In this document: piece after piece, positions 1-11,531 of the stretch
Position numbering within the stretch: the first letter of the stretch is position 1
Layout of the letters: each line of letters begins with the position of its first letter
NCBI RefSeq assembly: GCF_004664715.2
Contig: NC_051069.1
Span: forward strand, 69,958,647 to 70,022,646
Source of the DNA: Peromyscus leucopus
Taxonomy: Eukaryota > Chordata > Mammalia > Rodentia > Cricetidae
DNA length: 64,000 nucleotides
Direction of reading: 5' to 3'
Translations under genes and position numbers: made by a program
Notes under the pieces: model-generated
What the model saw: the letters and a program-made list of their open reading frames with translations, nothing else
Told to the model about the DNA's origin: nothing
Database searches by the model: none

Positions 1-331
1 AGTCTACTAGCAAACTGATTCTGACAGTGCATAACCTGATGATGCAAGGTATGTAACTGGGAAGTAATCTAGTGTTGAAGAGTTGGCTTGATGCTATAAT
101 ATAATATAAATGACTACATTAGCACATTGCAGGAGGAGAAACATTGAATGATGCAAAGGAGGCAGAAAAAAATTGTACTCAAATTCACCATGCGTTTATA
201 TAAGTACCCTACACTACTAGCAATAATGTAGACTTCAACTCAGAGAGGATAATCATAAAAAACTATGGCAAACATTGTAGTATTGTTAACAATTGAAAAC
301 ACTCCATCTAAGGTGAAGGTAAAGAAAAATG

Positions 332-435
332 GGGAGCTGATTAGGTGGCTCAGCTGGTAAATCACTAGCAATGCGGATGTGAGGATGAAGGTTCCAACCC
401 CAGCCCCCACATAAGTAGACATAAAACTACTATAT
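332..435 (+). mobile_element. Degenerate tRNA-derived SINE head (B2/B4-like)
   Basis: The stretch contains an old version of the rodent SINE head: a 'ggtggctcagctggtaaa' A-box-like segment, then a degraded 'gaggatgaaggttccaacccc' B-box region and 'agcccccacat'. It runs in the plus orientation and has no clear A tail or TSD. The exact subfamily is not decidable by eye. Confidence 0.55.
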
Positions 436-594
436 ATTATGCCAGATATCAATGATGACCTGGCAAGGTTCAACATGTAAAGGCCACTTGATCTAGATGC
501 CTCTATAGTATCACTGCAAACTGATCTATAGAATTAATACAATCCCAATAAAATTCTCAACACATTACACAACTATTACATATATGCAGAGTAC

Positions 595-1325
595 CTAGGT
601 CAGTACCCTGCAGGCTCCCTGGTTGTTGATTCACTCTCTGTGAGCCACTGTGAACCCAGGTTAGTTGATTCTGTGAGTTTTCTTGTGGTGTCCTTGACCC
701 TTCTGTCTCCTAGAATCCCCCCCCCCCCCGTCTGTAGGATTCCCTGAGCTCTATCTAATGTTTGGCTATGAGTCTGCATCTGTTTCCATCAGTTGCTGGA
801 TGAAGACTCTCTGATGACAATTGGGCTAGGCATCAATCTATGAGTATAGTAGAATATCACAATCACTACATTGACATTGTTTTTTTCTCCAGTCGTGTTT
901 GATTCTATCCTAGATTTCTGTGTCATCCAGCCTGTGGGTTCTGGTGCTCCAAGCAGTGTCAGGGGTGGACTTACTATCCTGGCATTGGTTCTAGGCTAGA
1001 CCAGTCAGTTGTTTAGCTAGGTCTTCTTGTAGGACTCCTAATAATGGCAGGGCTGTCTCTGACTCTTTTGCTGGCTTTTGGGACCCTACTCCTCATATTG
1101 AGTCACCTTGCCCAGCCTTAATTCATGGGAAGTTGCTTAGTCTTACTGCAACTTGATATGTCATATTTTGTTGATATCCGTGGGAAGCCTGCTTTTTCCT
1201 GAACAAAAAATGGAGGAGGAGTGGATTAAGGGATAGGAACAGAGGGGTTGGTGGGAGGGACTTGGAGAAAAGTAGGGAGGGGAAACTGTAGCTGGGATGT
1301 AAAATTAATTAATTAATTAAAAATT
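595..1325 (+). mobile_element. L1 3'-end fragment (rodent Lx/L1 3' UTR-type)
   Basis: The text follows the rodent L1 3'-terminal region as I remember it. Recognisable pieces are the 'ggctccctggttgttgattc' segment, a poly-C run at about 718-729, the 'gttgctggatgaagactctc' block, and a terminal G-rich block (1220-1300) ending in 'gggatgtaaaattaattaat', which acts as the 3' tail. It is non-coding and 5'-truncated. Orientation is set by the tail at the right end. Confidence 0.7.
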
Positions 1326-1690
1326 CTTAGCAGGCTCCTCGATGGAATTTGATCTATTAATTCAGTTATTTAGAACTATGAAAGTCCACAGGGGGTTCAA
1401 AATACCCCTGAAGAAGTGTAACAATGAAAAGTTTGTCTGTGATTAAAAAAAGTTGTCATAAACTAGGGAGAATAATTTTGGTGCCATAGAGAGAAAAAAC
1501 AAAACAAAACAACAAAACAACAGTGCCAGTGGTTATATTGCCAGAACATAGACACACACATATGGAAGCTTGATTCAGTCACACTAACATAGCCCCTAAA
1601 CAGAAAATAGGGACTGTGTGTATGCATTTGTTCATCCATGCTTATGGGAGTATTCACATGAGTGACAATACATTCATGTTCATGTGGACC
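1326..1690. other. Unassigned sequence
   Basis: No repeat or gene is recognised here. An 89-codon minus-strand open frame crosses it but has low-complexity composition and no recognisable domain, so it is not called. Confidence 0.5.
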
Positions 1691-1699
1691 CCAGAGGAC

Positions 1700-1940
1700 T
1701 AATAATCTAAGGTGTCTTTCCTCAGGAACCATCCACCTTGTTTATTTCAATGGGTCTTCCATTGTATTGATGTTTGTTGAGTAAGCTATGCTGGCTGTCT
1801 AGAGAGCTCAAGAAATCTGCATGTCCCCAGCATTGGCATTTTTTTTTTTTAATGTGGAGTCTGGAGCTTGAACTAGGGTTGTCATGCCTGTGAAGTGAGC
1901 ACTTTACTGACTGAACTCTTATTACTTCAGCCAGGGACAA
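1700..1940 (-). mobile_element. B4/RSINE-like SINE, minus strand
   Basis: Read on the minus strand this resembles the composite rodent SINE with a tRNA/ID-like head and a B1-like tail. On the plus strand the ordered landmarks are a 'gctatgctggctg' segment, a 'ccccagcattgg' segment, an internal T-run at about 1841-1850, then 'gagcttgaactagggttgtc' and 'agtgagcactttactgactg', which mirror the usual 'gaactcaggtc...gcaagcactttaccaactgagc' end. It is strongly diverged. Confidence 0.6.
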
Positions 1941-1974
1941 TTTTCAAAATGGCATTGAGGTAGTTGAGAACAAT

Positions 1975-2660
1975 ATGAAAGTTTAAAGACTTTATGTGAT
2001 AAGTAAGACTATAAAAGTTTTATTAGACAAGATGGGAAACATATTTATATCCTAAGGGTGCTAAAAAGTTGCTCATACAGGGCATGAAAAGTACAAATCA
2101 GAAAGGGAATGCCAGATGAATTCCACTAAGTTGAAATTAAAAACTTCTGTTCATTAACAGATTGCTTTAAAACAAAGAGAAATGGAATCCGCACAGAGGA
2201 GGAAAATATTTACAAGCATGAAACCAACAAAGAATTGTAATTCAATTCAATAACAAAAAGACAGCCTAATAGAAAAATGAATAAAATATATGCATAAACA
2301 TTTCATAAAAGCACAAACCTGAATGGCAAATGAGTGTGTGAAAATGTGCTCAGCTTCATTAATGACCATGGAAATACAAATCAAATAAAGAGGAGGCACC
2401 ATGTCTTGGTGCTTTGTGAAGGTACACTCCACTGCAGAAAGAGCGGAAGAGAGCCACCCACTTGCACATGTTTTAGGAGACAGGATCAAGAATGTTTTCT
2501 AGGCAGAAAACTGAGGTATCTCTGAATTCCAAGAACTGAGATACAGAAATGATGACTTGGTCACACAATGGAGTAAAGAAGAATTATAACTACTAAGTCA
2601 CAAAATTGGTGATTCTTAGGAAAATATATATGAGGGAGCATATACATGATTCTATTGAAA
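1975..2660 (+). pseudogene. Old L1 ORF2 C-terminal fragment (dead)
   Basis: Plus-strand text from about 2125 to 2405 follows the C-terminal part of mammalian L1 ORF2. It includes a segment equivalent to the 'K-I-K-N-F-C/S' region (2138-2160), a 'gagaaatgg...gaaaatatttac' segment, and the landmark 'gaaatacaaatcaaa' that precedes 'ccacaatgag' in intact L1s. Stops and frame changes break it everywhere. The part after about 2405 is a weaker match and may be the 3' UTR. Confidence 0.65.
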
Positions 2661-2699
2661 ACCATGTAAAATAATACTATCATAATATATACTTATAAT

Positions 2700-3285
2700 A
2701 AGCATGTTAGCACTTTAAAGAAGAGACAGACGATGATGCGTGTGATGCATTTAATAAATAGCTCCTGTATCTCGTCAACACCTAATAAAAACAATTAAAA
2801 CTATAGAATTATAGATGGTTATACAAATCTTGATTTTCAGGATTGCCAGACATGTGTAATTTCCCAAGTGCCTGCGGACAGATGTCCTGGAATTGATTTT
2901 CTCACATCCTCCAGGCATTGGAGCATTCTCTGTGCCTCAGAGCTACCCATCCACGTGCTGTCTTGGAATAACCAGGGATCTCATCTTCCATTCAAGCATG
3001 TATAGTACTTTATGGCAAACTTCCTTATTTTCTAATTTTATTTTAATTTTAACATAGAAATAGGAAAACAACAAATAACAATATAAATAAAATACCCCTG
3101 AGAACAAGTATCAAAGGAAAGAAGCTAACACTATTGATGAATGAGTCTCTGGCTTCTGCTCTGTTGTTAATTACTCTTGTGTAACATTGTCTATACTTCA
3201 TATTCCATGAATCAAAACTCTTGCTTCTTGAGCTGCCCTTGTAGATTAGGTTTTAAACAATGAATCTTTGTTCCTTGAAAATACC
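2700..3285. other. Unassigned AT-rich sequence
   Basis: I see no gene, SINE or LTR. It is AT-rich with short A-runs around 3055-3105. Confidence 0.45.
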
Positions 3286-3287
3286 CT

Positions 3288-3415
3288 GAAATATAATAAC
3301 AACATGTTATTCCTACTTTACAGATGAACAGTGGAGGGTCAGGTTAGTTTCAACATCAAAAACTGCATAGTGGTGAAATCAGAAGCTCAGTCCATTTCCT
3401 ATGACTACAATGTCA
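3288..3415 (-). mobile_element. MIR fragment, minus strand
   Basis: The plus-strand text 'ctactttacagatgaacagt' followed by 'gtggtgaaatcagaagctca' is the inverse of the MIR core, whose minus-strand form reads 'attttacagatgaggaaact ... cacacagctagtaagtggc'. An open frame of 72 codons over this region is incidental. Confidence 0.6.
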
Positions 3416-4304
3416 GACAAATTCTTTTCATTTCATCTTACCTCTTCCTACCATCTAAGAATAAGGGCTTTGGGATAAAAGCATCATCTTCTGTAGTTTT
3501 TGACAGCTCTAAACATCCTCATTTGGCACTGACTAATCCATTGTTATGAAAAACTCTCAGGCCTATTACCAGAGGGGAAAATTATTGCATTCAAAGTAGA
3601 TTGTCCACTATAGAGCTCAGCCTCCCTACTGAGCTGTAAACAATCAACCAGGCTGTTTTCAGCTGCCACTTAAGGTATTTCTTTTTCTCACTGTTCTAAT
3701 CATTCCTAATTTGAAGAACCAATAAAATGTCCATTATTTCTAAATCAAGAAGAATGTTTATGGCTTGGTTTTGGGGGAATAAAAGTAAAGTGAGGGACAG
3801 ACTTTCATCATGAAAGAGTCACTATCTCTCAGGCATGTCAATATTTTACTGAGAAAAGTCAAAACAACATTTGAAATTAGGGGTTTGTCATTGGATATTT
3901 AATTCAAATGCATTTTGATTTGAGAAAACAGACTTACAAGATTAGCAAAAAATCATTTGACTAATGAAAATCTACATCTGTGGATGTTTGGGAGTCCTGC
4001 CATAATGGCATATTTGTTATAGAAAATAAAGTATAGAAAAGTTTCTTTTTACTGGATTTAATTTCATTTTGCATCAAGTGCCTAGAAATGTTGCTATCTA
4101 GTTTTCTAGTGGATGGAAATGTTTAGCAACTGTTACCCATTTCTGGAAATGTATTTCCTAAAAATGTATTACTTGTACTGTAACTATATCCCCTATTTTT
4201 GATATATATGTTTATTTGTACTTCTGTAAGAGTATCCATTTAAATCATACTTTGAGACAGAAGTCTATACTCACATTTCTGTTCTGTGACCTCACATAAG
4301 TCAG
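3416..4304. other. Unassigned sequence upstream of the LTR element
   Basis: No repeat or gene is recognised. The last six bases before 4305 (agtcag) are the candidate left target-site copy of the retrotransposon that follows. Confidence 0.45.
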
Positions 4305-4660
4305 TGCTATGGAATAATTCTTCTGTACACTGTGTGAATGTATGTCACTATGATTGATTAAACACACTGACTGGCCAATAGTTAACAGGATAAAGTTGGG
4401 CAGGAAAGTCAAACTGAGAATAATGGGATGAGGAAGGGTGGAGTCAGAGGAGATGGCAGCCAGATGTAGAGGAAGTAGGACATGTAGAAAATGAGGTAAC
4501 AAGCCACGAGTCACATAGCAAAGCATAGAAAAGAAATATGGGTTAATTTAAATGTAAGAGTTAGATAATAATAAGCCTGAACTATCAGCTGAGCATTTAT
4601 AATTAATATCAAGCCTCTGTGTGTTTATTTGGGAGCTGCCGGCAGAAATTTCAGCCTACA
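4305..4660 (+). repeat. 5' LTR of the ERV2/mys-like element
   Basis: It starts tgctatggaataattc and ends cagcctaca. It aligns along its length with 7725-8091, with shared blocks such as 'gatgggatgaggaagggtgg', 'aggacatgtagaaaatgagg' and 'gcatttataattaatat'. By eye roughly one base in seven or eight differs, which suggests an old insertion. Confidence 0.85.
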
Positions 4661-4662
4661 AA

Positions 4663-4680
4663 TGGCACCAAATGTGGGGC
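4663..4680 (+). promoter_or_regulatory. Primer-binding site, tRNA-Lys1,2 type
   Basis: The 18 bases tggcaccaaatgtggggc sit two bases after the 5' LTR end and match the Lys1,2 primer-binding site as I recall it at 15 of 18 positions. The three differences are at positions 5, 8 and 11. Placement and match together support retroviral-type priming. Confidence 0.8.
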
Positions 4681-5260
4681 CATATACATCCATGTAAAGC
4701 CTAAAAATGCTTATAAAAGAGTTCTAAACCCACAAAAATGGAGTCAAACTCGGCTTCTTGGTAGTTGCTTTTTCTTGGGTAGGCTCTGTTTGCTATGGGA
4801 GAGCAGAGGCACAGCTCCTTTAAGAGAGGGCTCCCTGATTCAGCATTAGTGGCAAAAACTACACAGCTCTTTTAAGAGGCCCTGTTACCAAACACTTAAA
4901 TGGGTTTTATGAGCAGTGGATGGTACACTACTCAGTAGCAGAATGGACCCCAAAACTCCACAGAGTTGGGGTGGTAACTGTGGCTCCCAGCAGTACCTCT
5001 GCCTTGAAGCTGGGCTCTCAGGGAACCAAGAAATGGGGTAGAGTCAGCCACCAAAGCTTCTGCTTTAGTCTTAGCCACACTACTTAGCAGTTTAAAGACT
5101 CATGTGGTCAGTAAAAGAAAAGATAGATATATGTGGTAAAGATAGAATTCAGATAAAAAAAAACTCTAAATGGTTTACAGTGTGTTTAAACATATACATA
5201 GACTTGGAAAAGAGTAAAGAAAGAGCATGTACAGTCATAGATTAAAAAAAATAAACTTTT

Positions 5261-5457
5261 GCTGGGCGGTGGTGGCGCACGCCTTTAATCCCAGCACTTG
5301 GGAGGCAGAGGCAGGCAGATCTCTGTGAGTTCGAGGCCAGCCTGGGCTACTAAGTGAGTTCCAGGAAAAGGCGCAAAGCTACACAGAGAAACCCTGTCTC
5401 AAAAACCAAAAAAATAAAATAAAATAAAATAAAATAAAATAAATAAATAAATAAAAT
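5261..5457 (+). mobile_element. B1 SINE inside the LTR element, with TSDs
   Basis: A full-length B1 begins gctgggcggtggtggcgcac, continues 'cctttaatcccagcacttgg' and ends 'cagagaaaccctgtctc' before an A-rich (TAAAA)n tail. The 15-base copies aaaaaataaactttt at 5246-5260 and 5458-5472 are a perfect TSD. The right half reads 'aggaaaaggcgcaaagctac', unlike the usual house-mouse B1, and points to a cricetid source. It is well preserved and clearly younger than its host element. Confidence 0.92.
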
Positions 5458-6666
5458 AAAAAATAAACTTTTAAAATAATAAAATAATGTCCTTAAAAAG
5501 GGAGTAAAGTAATATTAAAAAAGCCACATAAAGATGAAAATACACAGAGTCTGGATCCTGTATGTTATTGTGTTGTATTTGAATTTTTTGGCTGCTAACA
5601 GACACTGGATTATGAAAACTGCTAGGTTCAACCAGTCTACATATTTAAAAAATATCTTGACTTTAAAATTTAAGTCAAAGGATATGTTACTTTGGGGGAG
5701 AGGTTATGTTTTTATTTCCACCAGAAATGAGAGGCTATGGATTTATTCCAGGTTAAGGAAAATCAGGTTTGATCAAGGAAGATCCCTTGAAAAATCCTGG
5801 TTACAAATATAAAGAAATAGACCTAACACAACTAACTATAAGACACATTATGTATATTTTACCTGCTCAAACATAAAAAAAAATTGTCCTTTACTGATTC
5901 ATATACAATGCACAGTCTGTATTTGTTTTAGTGCAGATATGTATGTTACCTTTAAAAGTTTATGTGTTTTCAGAGCAAGGGGACCAGACATTAATGAAAA
6001 CGGATGGCCCAGGAGGTCCAACATCTCAAAATGCCTCTGTTACAGTCTACTCAAAATTCTGCATTCAAAACAGCTTCAGGGCTGCTGGCTGAGGTGATCC
6101 AGCCTTACAGAACACTCCAGTCAGGACTTGACCATAACCCTTAATTTTCTCAGGGTCCCCCAAAGATTACTAGCTCCTCTAGTCAACAAGAAGTAGTCTA
6201 GAGAACTATACCCACATTCCCCCAAAATGGCTTATAGATATTTGTTTTCATTTAAGCGGGGGTTGATTACAAGTTGTTATGGGTAATAGTCAGGAAAAAT
6301 GTTGAACAAAGGAGATTAATTAGATTCAAGGATCACTTTCTGAAAAGAAAAAAGGAGGATATAGAAATGATAAGATAAAAGGGTAGATTATTGCATTATT
6401 GAATCTACTTTTAAATAAAAAAGCAACTATTAGTCTTAAGTATTTTATATTTTTATGGACTTTTGTATATTGATACAAATTTAAAGTTAATTTTTTATAC
6501 TGTATGTATGTTTCTACTCTTGTTTGGGTTATTGTCTTATGCAACTCATTTAAAAATGAAATGTATAATTAACAATACAGATTAATAGTCATCTATAATA
6601 GTCAAACTTATAGTCATGTTAGGTATGTTTTTAAGGTCAGATATAGATATATTTAGATAAATAGAT

Positions 6667-7033
6667 TGTTGGGGTCCAGCTTGAGCTGTCAAAGGTTTCT
6701 TAGAGGAAGGAGCGAGGAATTAAGAAATAATAGAAAGAAATATAGACATAGATGGAGAGAAAGACAGAGACACGGGATATCTTCAAGAGGGTCCTGGGTC
6801 AATGCCCCAAGTTTAATTATGATGAGCCTTTTTTACATCAACAAGGGGAGAGGCAAAATATCTCCCTTTTCATGGTCAAGATATAAAGTACCAACAAGTG
6901 TAGACCCTTGAAAATACCTAGTAACCATACCTTTGGCCAAATCATCCTATTATGCAGCCCTGCTGGGTAAAGCAAGCTCAGACTTTCTGATATTGAGTAA
7001 GGCCTTACTAGGGAGCCTCTGTGGGGCCCCACA
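6667..7033 (+). mobile_element. Solo LTR nested in the ERV2/mys-like element
   Basis: It begins tgttggggtccagcttgag and ends gtggggccccaca, so it has TG...CA termini. It is flanked by perfect 6-bp copies of atagat at 6661-6666 and 7034-7039, the TSD size typical of ERV2/ERVK integration. It has no similarity to the host LTRs. Removing it and one TSD copy joins 6666 directly to 7040. Orientation follows TG...CA and is uncertain because these ends are symmetric. Family is uncertain; an IAP-like ERVK group is possible. Confidence 0.85.
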
Positions 7034-7707
7034 ATAGATGATCTTCAGACACTTCGAAGACATACAGAATATGGCATTTAATATGTTTATAAACCTAAGG
7101 CTGTTTATGACAGTGAGACATGTCTGCTCCTGGCAGCACTGACCTACTTCAACGAAAATGATGGACATCGAAAAAACTCCATATGGAGTTTGTTTTCCTT
7201 ATGGAAAAAGCTGGCCATATGGGCAAAGAATCTACCCTTGCCCCAATTGCTGACAATATACTGTCCAAACTGGCAGGAAGGGCAATTGCCATACTATGCC
7301 AAGATAAGGTAGGACCTTCCTTCAAAATTCCCTGCTTCACAGAAAAATCTGTCAGATGTACTAGGCCTATGGGCCAGAATTGGATGCCCCAACATTACAG
7401 AGGAACTTTGGATGACTATCCAGGCAGCCTGATGTCCCTGTCATTAGGTAACATTTCATCCTTCTGGGTCTTTGATGGAGTTAAAGACTAAATAGTTAGA
7501 CTTACAATTTTCCTTAGTTATGATAGAAAACAAATTAGGTATAAAACTTTAGACTCACCAAGATAAGATAGATAATAGAAATTTTCTCTAATTTTGCCAA
7601 ATACAAATAGGCTGGATAATGTAATCATATTTCTTATATAATTCTTGATAACTCTTTTTGTTGTATATAATTTTACTGTGTTAAAGTAAAAACCTTCTCT
7701 TTTAATT

Positions 7708-7724
7708 AAACAAATAAGGGGAAA
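7708..7724 (+). promoter_or_regulatory. Polypurine tract before the 3' LTR
   Basis: The text aaacaaataaggggaaa lies immediately left of the 3' LTR. A mostly purine run ending in GGGGAAA at this position is the expected plus-strand primer site of an LTR retrotransposon. Confidence 0.75.
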
Positions 7725-8091
7725 TGCTGTGGAATAATCCTTCTATGCACTATGTGAATATATGTCACTATGATTGGTTTAATAATCAAGCTGATTGGCC
7801 AACAGCTGAACAGGATAAAGTTAGGTAGGAAAGCCAAACTGAGAATGATGGGATGAGGAAGGGTGGAGTTAGAGGAGACACCAGCCAGACACAGAGGAAG
7901 CAGGACATGTAGAAAATGAGGTAACAAGCCATGAGCCATGTAGCAAAGAATAGATAAGAAATATGGGTTAATTTTAATGTAAGAGTTAGGTAGTAATAAG
8001 CTTGAGCTATTAACTTAGCATTTATAATTAATATAAGCCTCAGAGTGATTATTTGAGACAGGGCAGTCAGGACAGGAAAACTCCATCTACA
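7725..8091 (+). repeat. 3' LTR of the ERV2/mys-like element
   Basis: It starts tgctgtggaataatcc and ends ctccatctaca. It is about 11 bases longer than the 5' copy; the difference is mainly in the last 70 bases, where the 3' copy carries an extra 'ggcagtcaggacagg' type segment. A 'ctgattggccaa' segment (about 7790-7801) resembles an inverted CCAAT box. Confidence 0.85.
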
Positions 8092-10815
8092 GGCCAGGTC
8101 TCGTCCCTCACTCTCTCTTCAAATCTATGATATGGGTAAGCTTGCTTCTGCTTTTCAGTTTATTTTCATTGATGTGAGTACTAGAAAACATTTGCAAAGA
8201 TATTGTTTTGAGAAGCTCCCACAAAGGGTTGATACTATCATTATCATATTCTGTTATTATTACTGAAATAGATTTCTTCTCTCTGGGATGGCAGTGTGGG
8301 TTTCAATATAAATGCCAGAAATGTGTTGAGCCTCTGGGTCATGAAGGTTTTTCTGGTCTAGACATTTTTGAGCCATTGGTTTTCAACTGTAGTGTGATCC
8401 CATATTATAGAATAGGAGGTATGAGAAGTGTCAGAGGCTGTGATCTGACCACTCCTCCACCAGTCTCACTCTGAGTCTAATATCAGCTTTTGCATTAATT
8501 GAAACAGAAGCAACTGCAGGGGTGCCTTTACTGCTGGCTTCATTCTGATGGTTGAGTGACCTCCCTTTGTCTAGTGCATGCGATCTGAAAGTCACATTTC
8601 TTTTGAATTTGACTAAGGGAGCAAAAAGATCATCATTATAAAATTTTTCAGGTGATGTCTATAGTCTACTCTATTATTATTCTTTCTCAGAGTAATTTTT
8701 TTTCTGAAGCAAACGGTATGATTTTTAATTCCACTAGAAAATGGGTGGTAGACATATCTGAGAGAGAGAGTATGAAAGACTTTAATGAAATATATAATCA
8801 TGCTATGAGAGTAGAGGGGGGACTACTGGAGGAAGAAAGGAGAGAAAGGGAGTGTGGGAGACAAAGGGATGGGAGAGGTAGCAAGAGATTAATTAAAACA
8901 AAGAGACTATGAAATGCCATTACTTAAAATAAGTCTAACAAAGCTTTGGGAAGCAGTAAAAGAAATACATGAGTATATCTCTATACTCATGCATATATGT
9001 TAACCTATGCAAAATACCCCTGATTTCTTTAATACCACAGAGAACAATCACCCAGAATACAACTGTTCTTTAAACGTCATTACTAAATGAGATAAGTTTA
9101 TTTTACAATAATTGCAAGCTAAGAGTGAGGAGAGAGAACATAGCAGGAATTAGCACAGCAGAAAAGGATGAAGGAAGAGTGGAACAGAATCCAATCTAAC
9201 CTCACAAGCACTTTCTAAGTGATCACCAGGGATATGTAAATATAATACCTTCATTTGGAGAGTTAGAGTGCAAACCAAATAGTTAAAACATGGATGACTA
9301 TGGCAATCATGAGAAGACATCTGCTATTGGACTCACCATGACTTAGCAGTGACCACAGCACAAGTGGTCAGCTCAGAGGGATGGGAGGGGATGAAGGAGA
9401 GAAGAGTTCCAGTCTTCTCCAGGTGTGGGTATTGGACCCGGGGTGTTGGGGGGAACCACTGAAGCATCTTAACAACTTACAAACTGGCTAACAACTGGGT
9501 CATCTGCATGATGAAAAAGTTCAACCAAATGAGATCTGAGGTCCCTTTTAGCTTTAAAAATATTTTTCCTGTGACATAGGAGAGGGAAGAGGAGAGGGTG
9601 ATCACTTAATTCTGTTTAGAAGATAATTCAGTGTAAGTCTCTGTTGCTGAGAGTTGCGACATGAATCCCATAGCCCTTCTTTTATTAACTTACATGTAAT
9701 TCTTAGATACAAAATTGAGTCTGAATTATGATTGAGAAACTTTGAATTCAAAGGCTTTCCACTGGGCTCTCCTTGGGATAGCAGAAATGCTGTAATATCT
9801 GAAGTCAGGCAAACCAGGGTTCCCTTCCTCTAGCTAGCATTTATTGAGGGAAATATATGAATCTCAAGTGGGGTCTGTGGACCTGTAACCATTGCTGGAG
9901 AATTTTTGAATTAAGTATGTATTTAGGGCAAACCACTTTTTCTCAATCAGAAATACTGCCTGCAGAACACGACAGGTACCTTCTAGCCCTTCCCCGAGGT
10001 GGTACCAGTGTACCCTACAGTTTGGGAGTCGATACATAATACGGGATTAGTAATGCACCTTTCACTTCTTGTGCAGTGATGATCAGATACCTGACAATCA
10101 TTGATCCTCACCACATCATTACTCCTTTTCTCTAAAATAAGCACTGCCACTTCCATTTAGAAATAAGAATTATATCTAAATTTAATACTTTCTACTACTT
10201 TCAAATATAAGTCTAAGTTTATTTCCTTAGCTATATTTCTTTGGCAGAAAGCATCATGTTAGGTGGATCAAATGAGTTTTTTCTAGACATTACAGATGTT
10301 TTAGGCTGATCAGTGGACTGTTGACCCTTTTTCTCTGTATTGGTCCTGGGACCTGAGCATTTATGGAGCTCTGAACACCTATCATGTATCTGTGTCTCCT
10401 TGGTCTGTCACTTTTTGCTGAAACATCTGAGGATTCACAATTCATTGTCATTACTACCTGCTTATGCATTTAAGCCAATCCTGGAACTTCAATGAACTTT
10501 TCTATTAAGTTGGAACCATAATATCTCCTTGTGGCTGGTTGGTAATCACATGAGATAGATGCATGGGTTAATTTAGTCTTTATGAAACTACTTTGGCTGG
10601 ACATATCTACATTTGTGTTCTGTAGAATAGGATCCTCATTCACTACATTGATGAATGTTTATTGAATATTGGTCGCACAGCAGGTTCTACATTGAAAATA
10701 TTGAAGAGGTAAGCAGAAATTGCCCTTGCAATTATTTATTTAATGTTTATCCAGTACCAAGTGATCAGTCCTGAAATCATATACATATGAGTAACATTAT
10801 ACAAGCTGAGAACTA
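8092..10815. other. Unassigned sequence
   Basis: No gene is recognised. An 86-codon plus-strand frame at 8652-8912 runs into a purine-rich stretch (8815-8890) and is charged low-complexity sequence, not a credible protein. Around 10085-10170 there is a weak MIR-like feel, too faint to call. Confidence 0.45.
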
Positions 10816-10816
10816 A

Positions 10817-10858
<42 letters not shown>
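10817..10858. repeat. (CT)n microsatellite
   Basis: Almost pure CT dinucleotides with one TTT interruption near 10832. Open frames on the minus strand across it are runs of Arg-Glu and are artefacts. Confidence 0.97.
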
Positions 10859-10998
10859 GTATAAAAGAACAATTAAAATAAAAAAGAACACTTTGAGAGA
10901 GAGCAAGGTGGGATGCATAGGATGCATACAAGAGATTGGAGGGAAGAATGTGAGGGGTAAATGATATAATTATGTTTTTAGTTTCAAAAAAAAAATAA

Positions 10999-11155
10999 CT
11001 AGCTAGGCCATAGTGGCACACACTTTCAATCCCAGCACTTGGGAGGCAGAGACAGGGGGATCTTTGTGAGTTTGAGGGTAGTCTGGCCTGCTAGTTCCAG
11101 GACAGCTAGGGCTACACAGAGAAACCCTGTCTTGAAAAAATGTAAAAAAACTTAG
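10999..11155 (+). mobile_element. B1 SINE
   Basis: The B1 landmarks run in order: 'gctaggccatagtggcacac', 'atcccagcacttgggaggc', 'gatctttgtgagtttgaggg', 'agggctacacagagaaaccc', then an A-rich tail. It is moderately diverged and its right half reads 'ggacagctagggctacac', the more widespread B1 form, so it differs from the 5261 copy. Confidence 0.9.
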
Positions 11156-11525
11156 AAACAAACAAATGAACAAAAAACAAATTAGGAGAAACTGCCCTTG
11201 AGTGAAGTGGCTGCAAATGTGCAGGGACTCAGGATGCCGAGGCCTCTGTTGAGACAGCATTGTATTCTCTCATGTGAAGGAAGCTTAATGTTAAAGGGCT
11301 TACAATTTGCTGAAATTAACCAGAAATGACAAATCACAAATATAACATGGCACAACTTCTTAGAAAAGCAATCTGTCAGTATGCGTCAGGCCATTCACAA
11401 AACTTATCGCTATTCTATTAATTTCAACCTATGGTTTTTGAAGATATTGTAAGAATACAGAGATATAACCAAGACATTTAAACTCACTCATCACTGTGTC
11501 TCAATAGTGAAAAATCAGAAATAAA
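11156..11525. other. Unassigned sequence
   Basis: No repeat or gene is seen. Its right edge contains the left TSD copy of the next LTR. Confidence 0.45.
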
Positions 11526-11531
11526 GTCAAT

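Larger units (their letters stand above)
4305..8091 (+). mobile_element. Degenerate LTR retrotransposon (ERV2/mys-like), with both LTRs
   Basis: Two related LTRs in the same orientation (4305-4660 and 7725-8091) bound about 3.06 kb of internal sequence. The left LTR is followed by a tRNA-Lys1,2-type primer-binding site at 4663-4680. The right LTR is preceded by a purine tract ending at 7724. Both LTRs begin TGCT and end TACA. Flanks are agtcag on the left and ggccag on the right, which fits a decayed 6-bp TSD with two transitions. No gag, pol or env reading frame can be read through; the longest plus-strand frame inside (7183-7491, 102 codons) has no recognisable domain, so the element is probably non-autonomous. 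The LTRs and the 7190-7720 block resemble the cricetid mys/mysTR group from memory. Two later insertions interrupt it: a B1 (5261) and a solo LTR (6667). Confidence 0.85.

Noticed and set aside
5534..5812. 92-codon frame just after the B1
   Set aside because: It lies in the decayed internal region of the LTR element and shows no recognisable motif.
7183..7491. 102-codon frame inside the LTR element as a gag or env remnant
   Set aside because: No retroviral motif is visible; without a match it is only part of the non-coding internal region.
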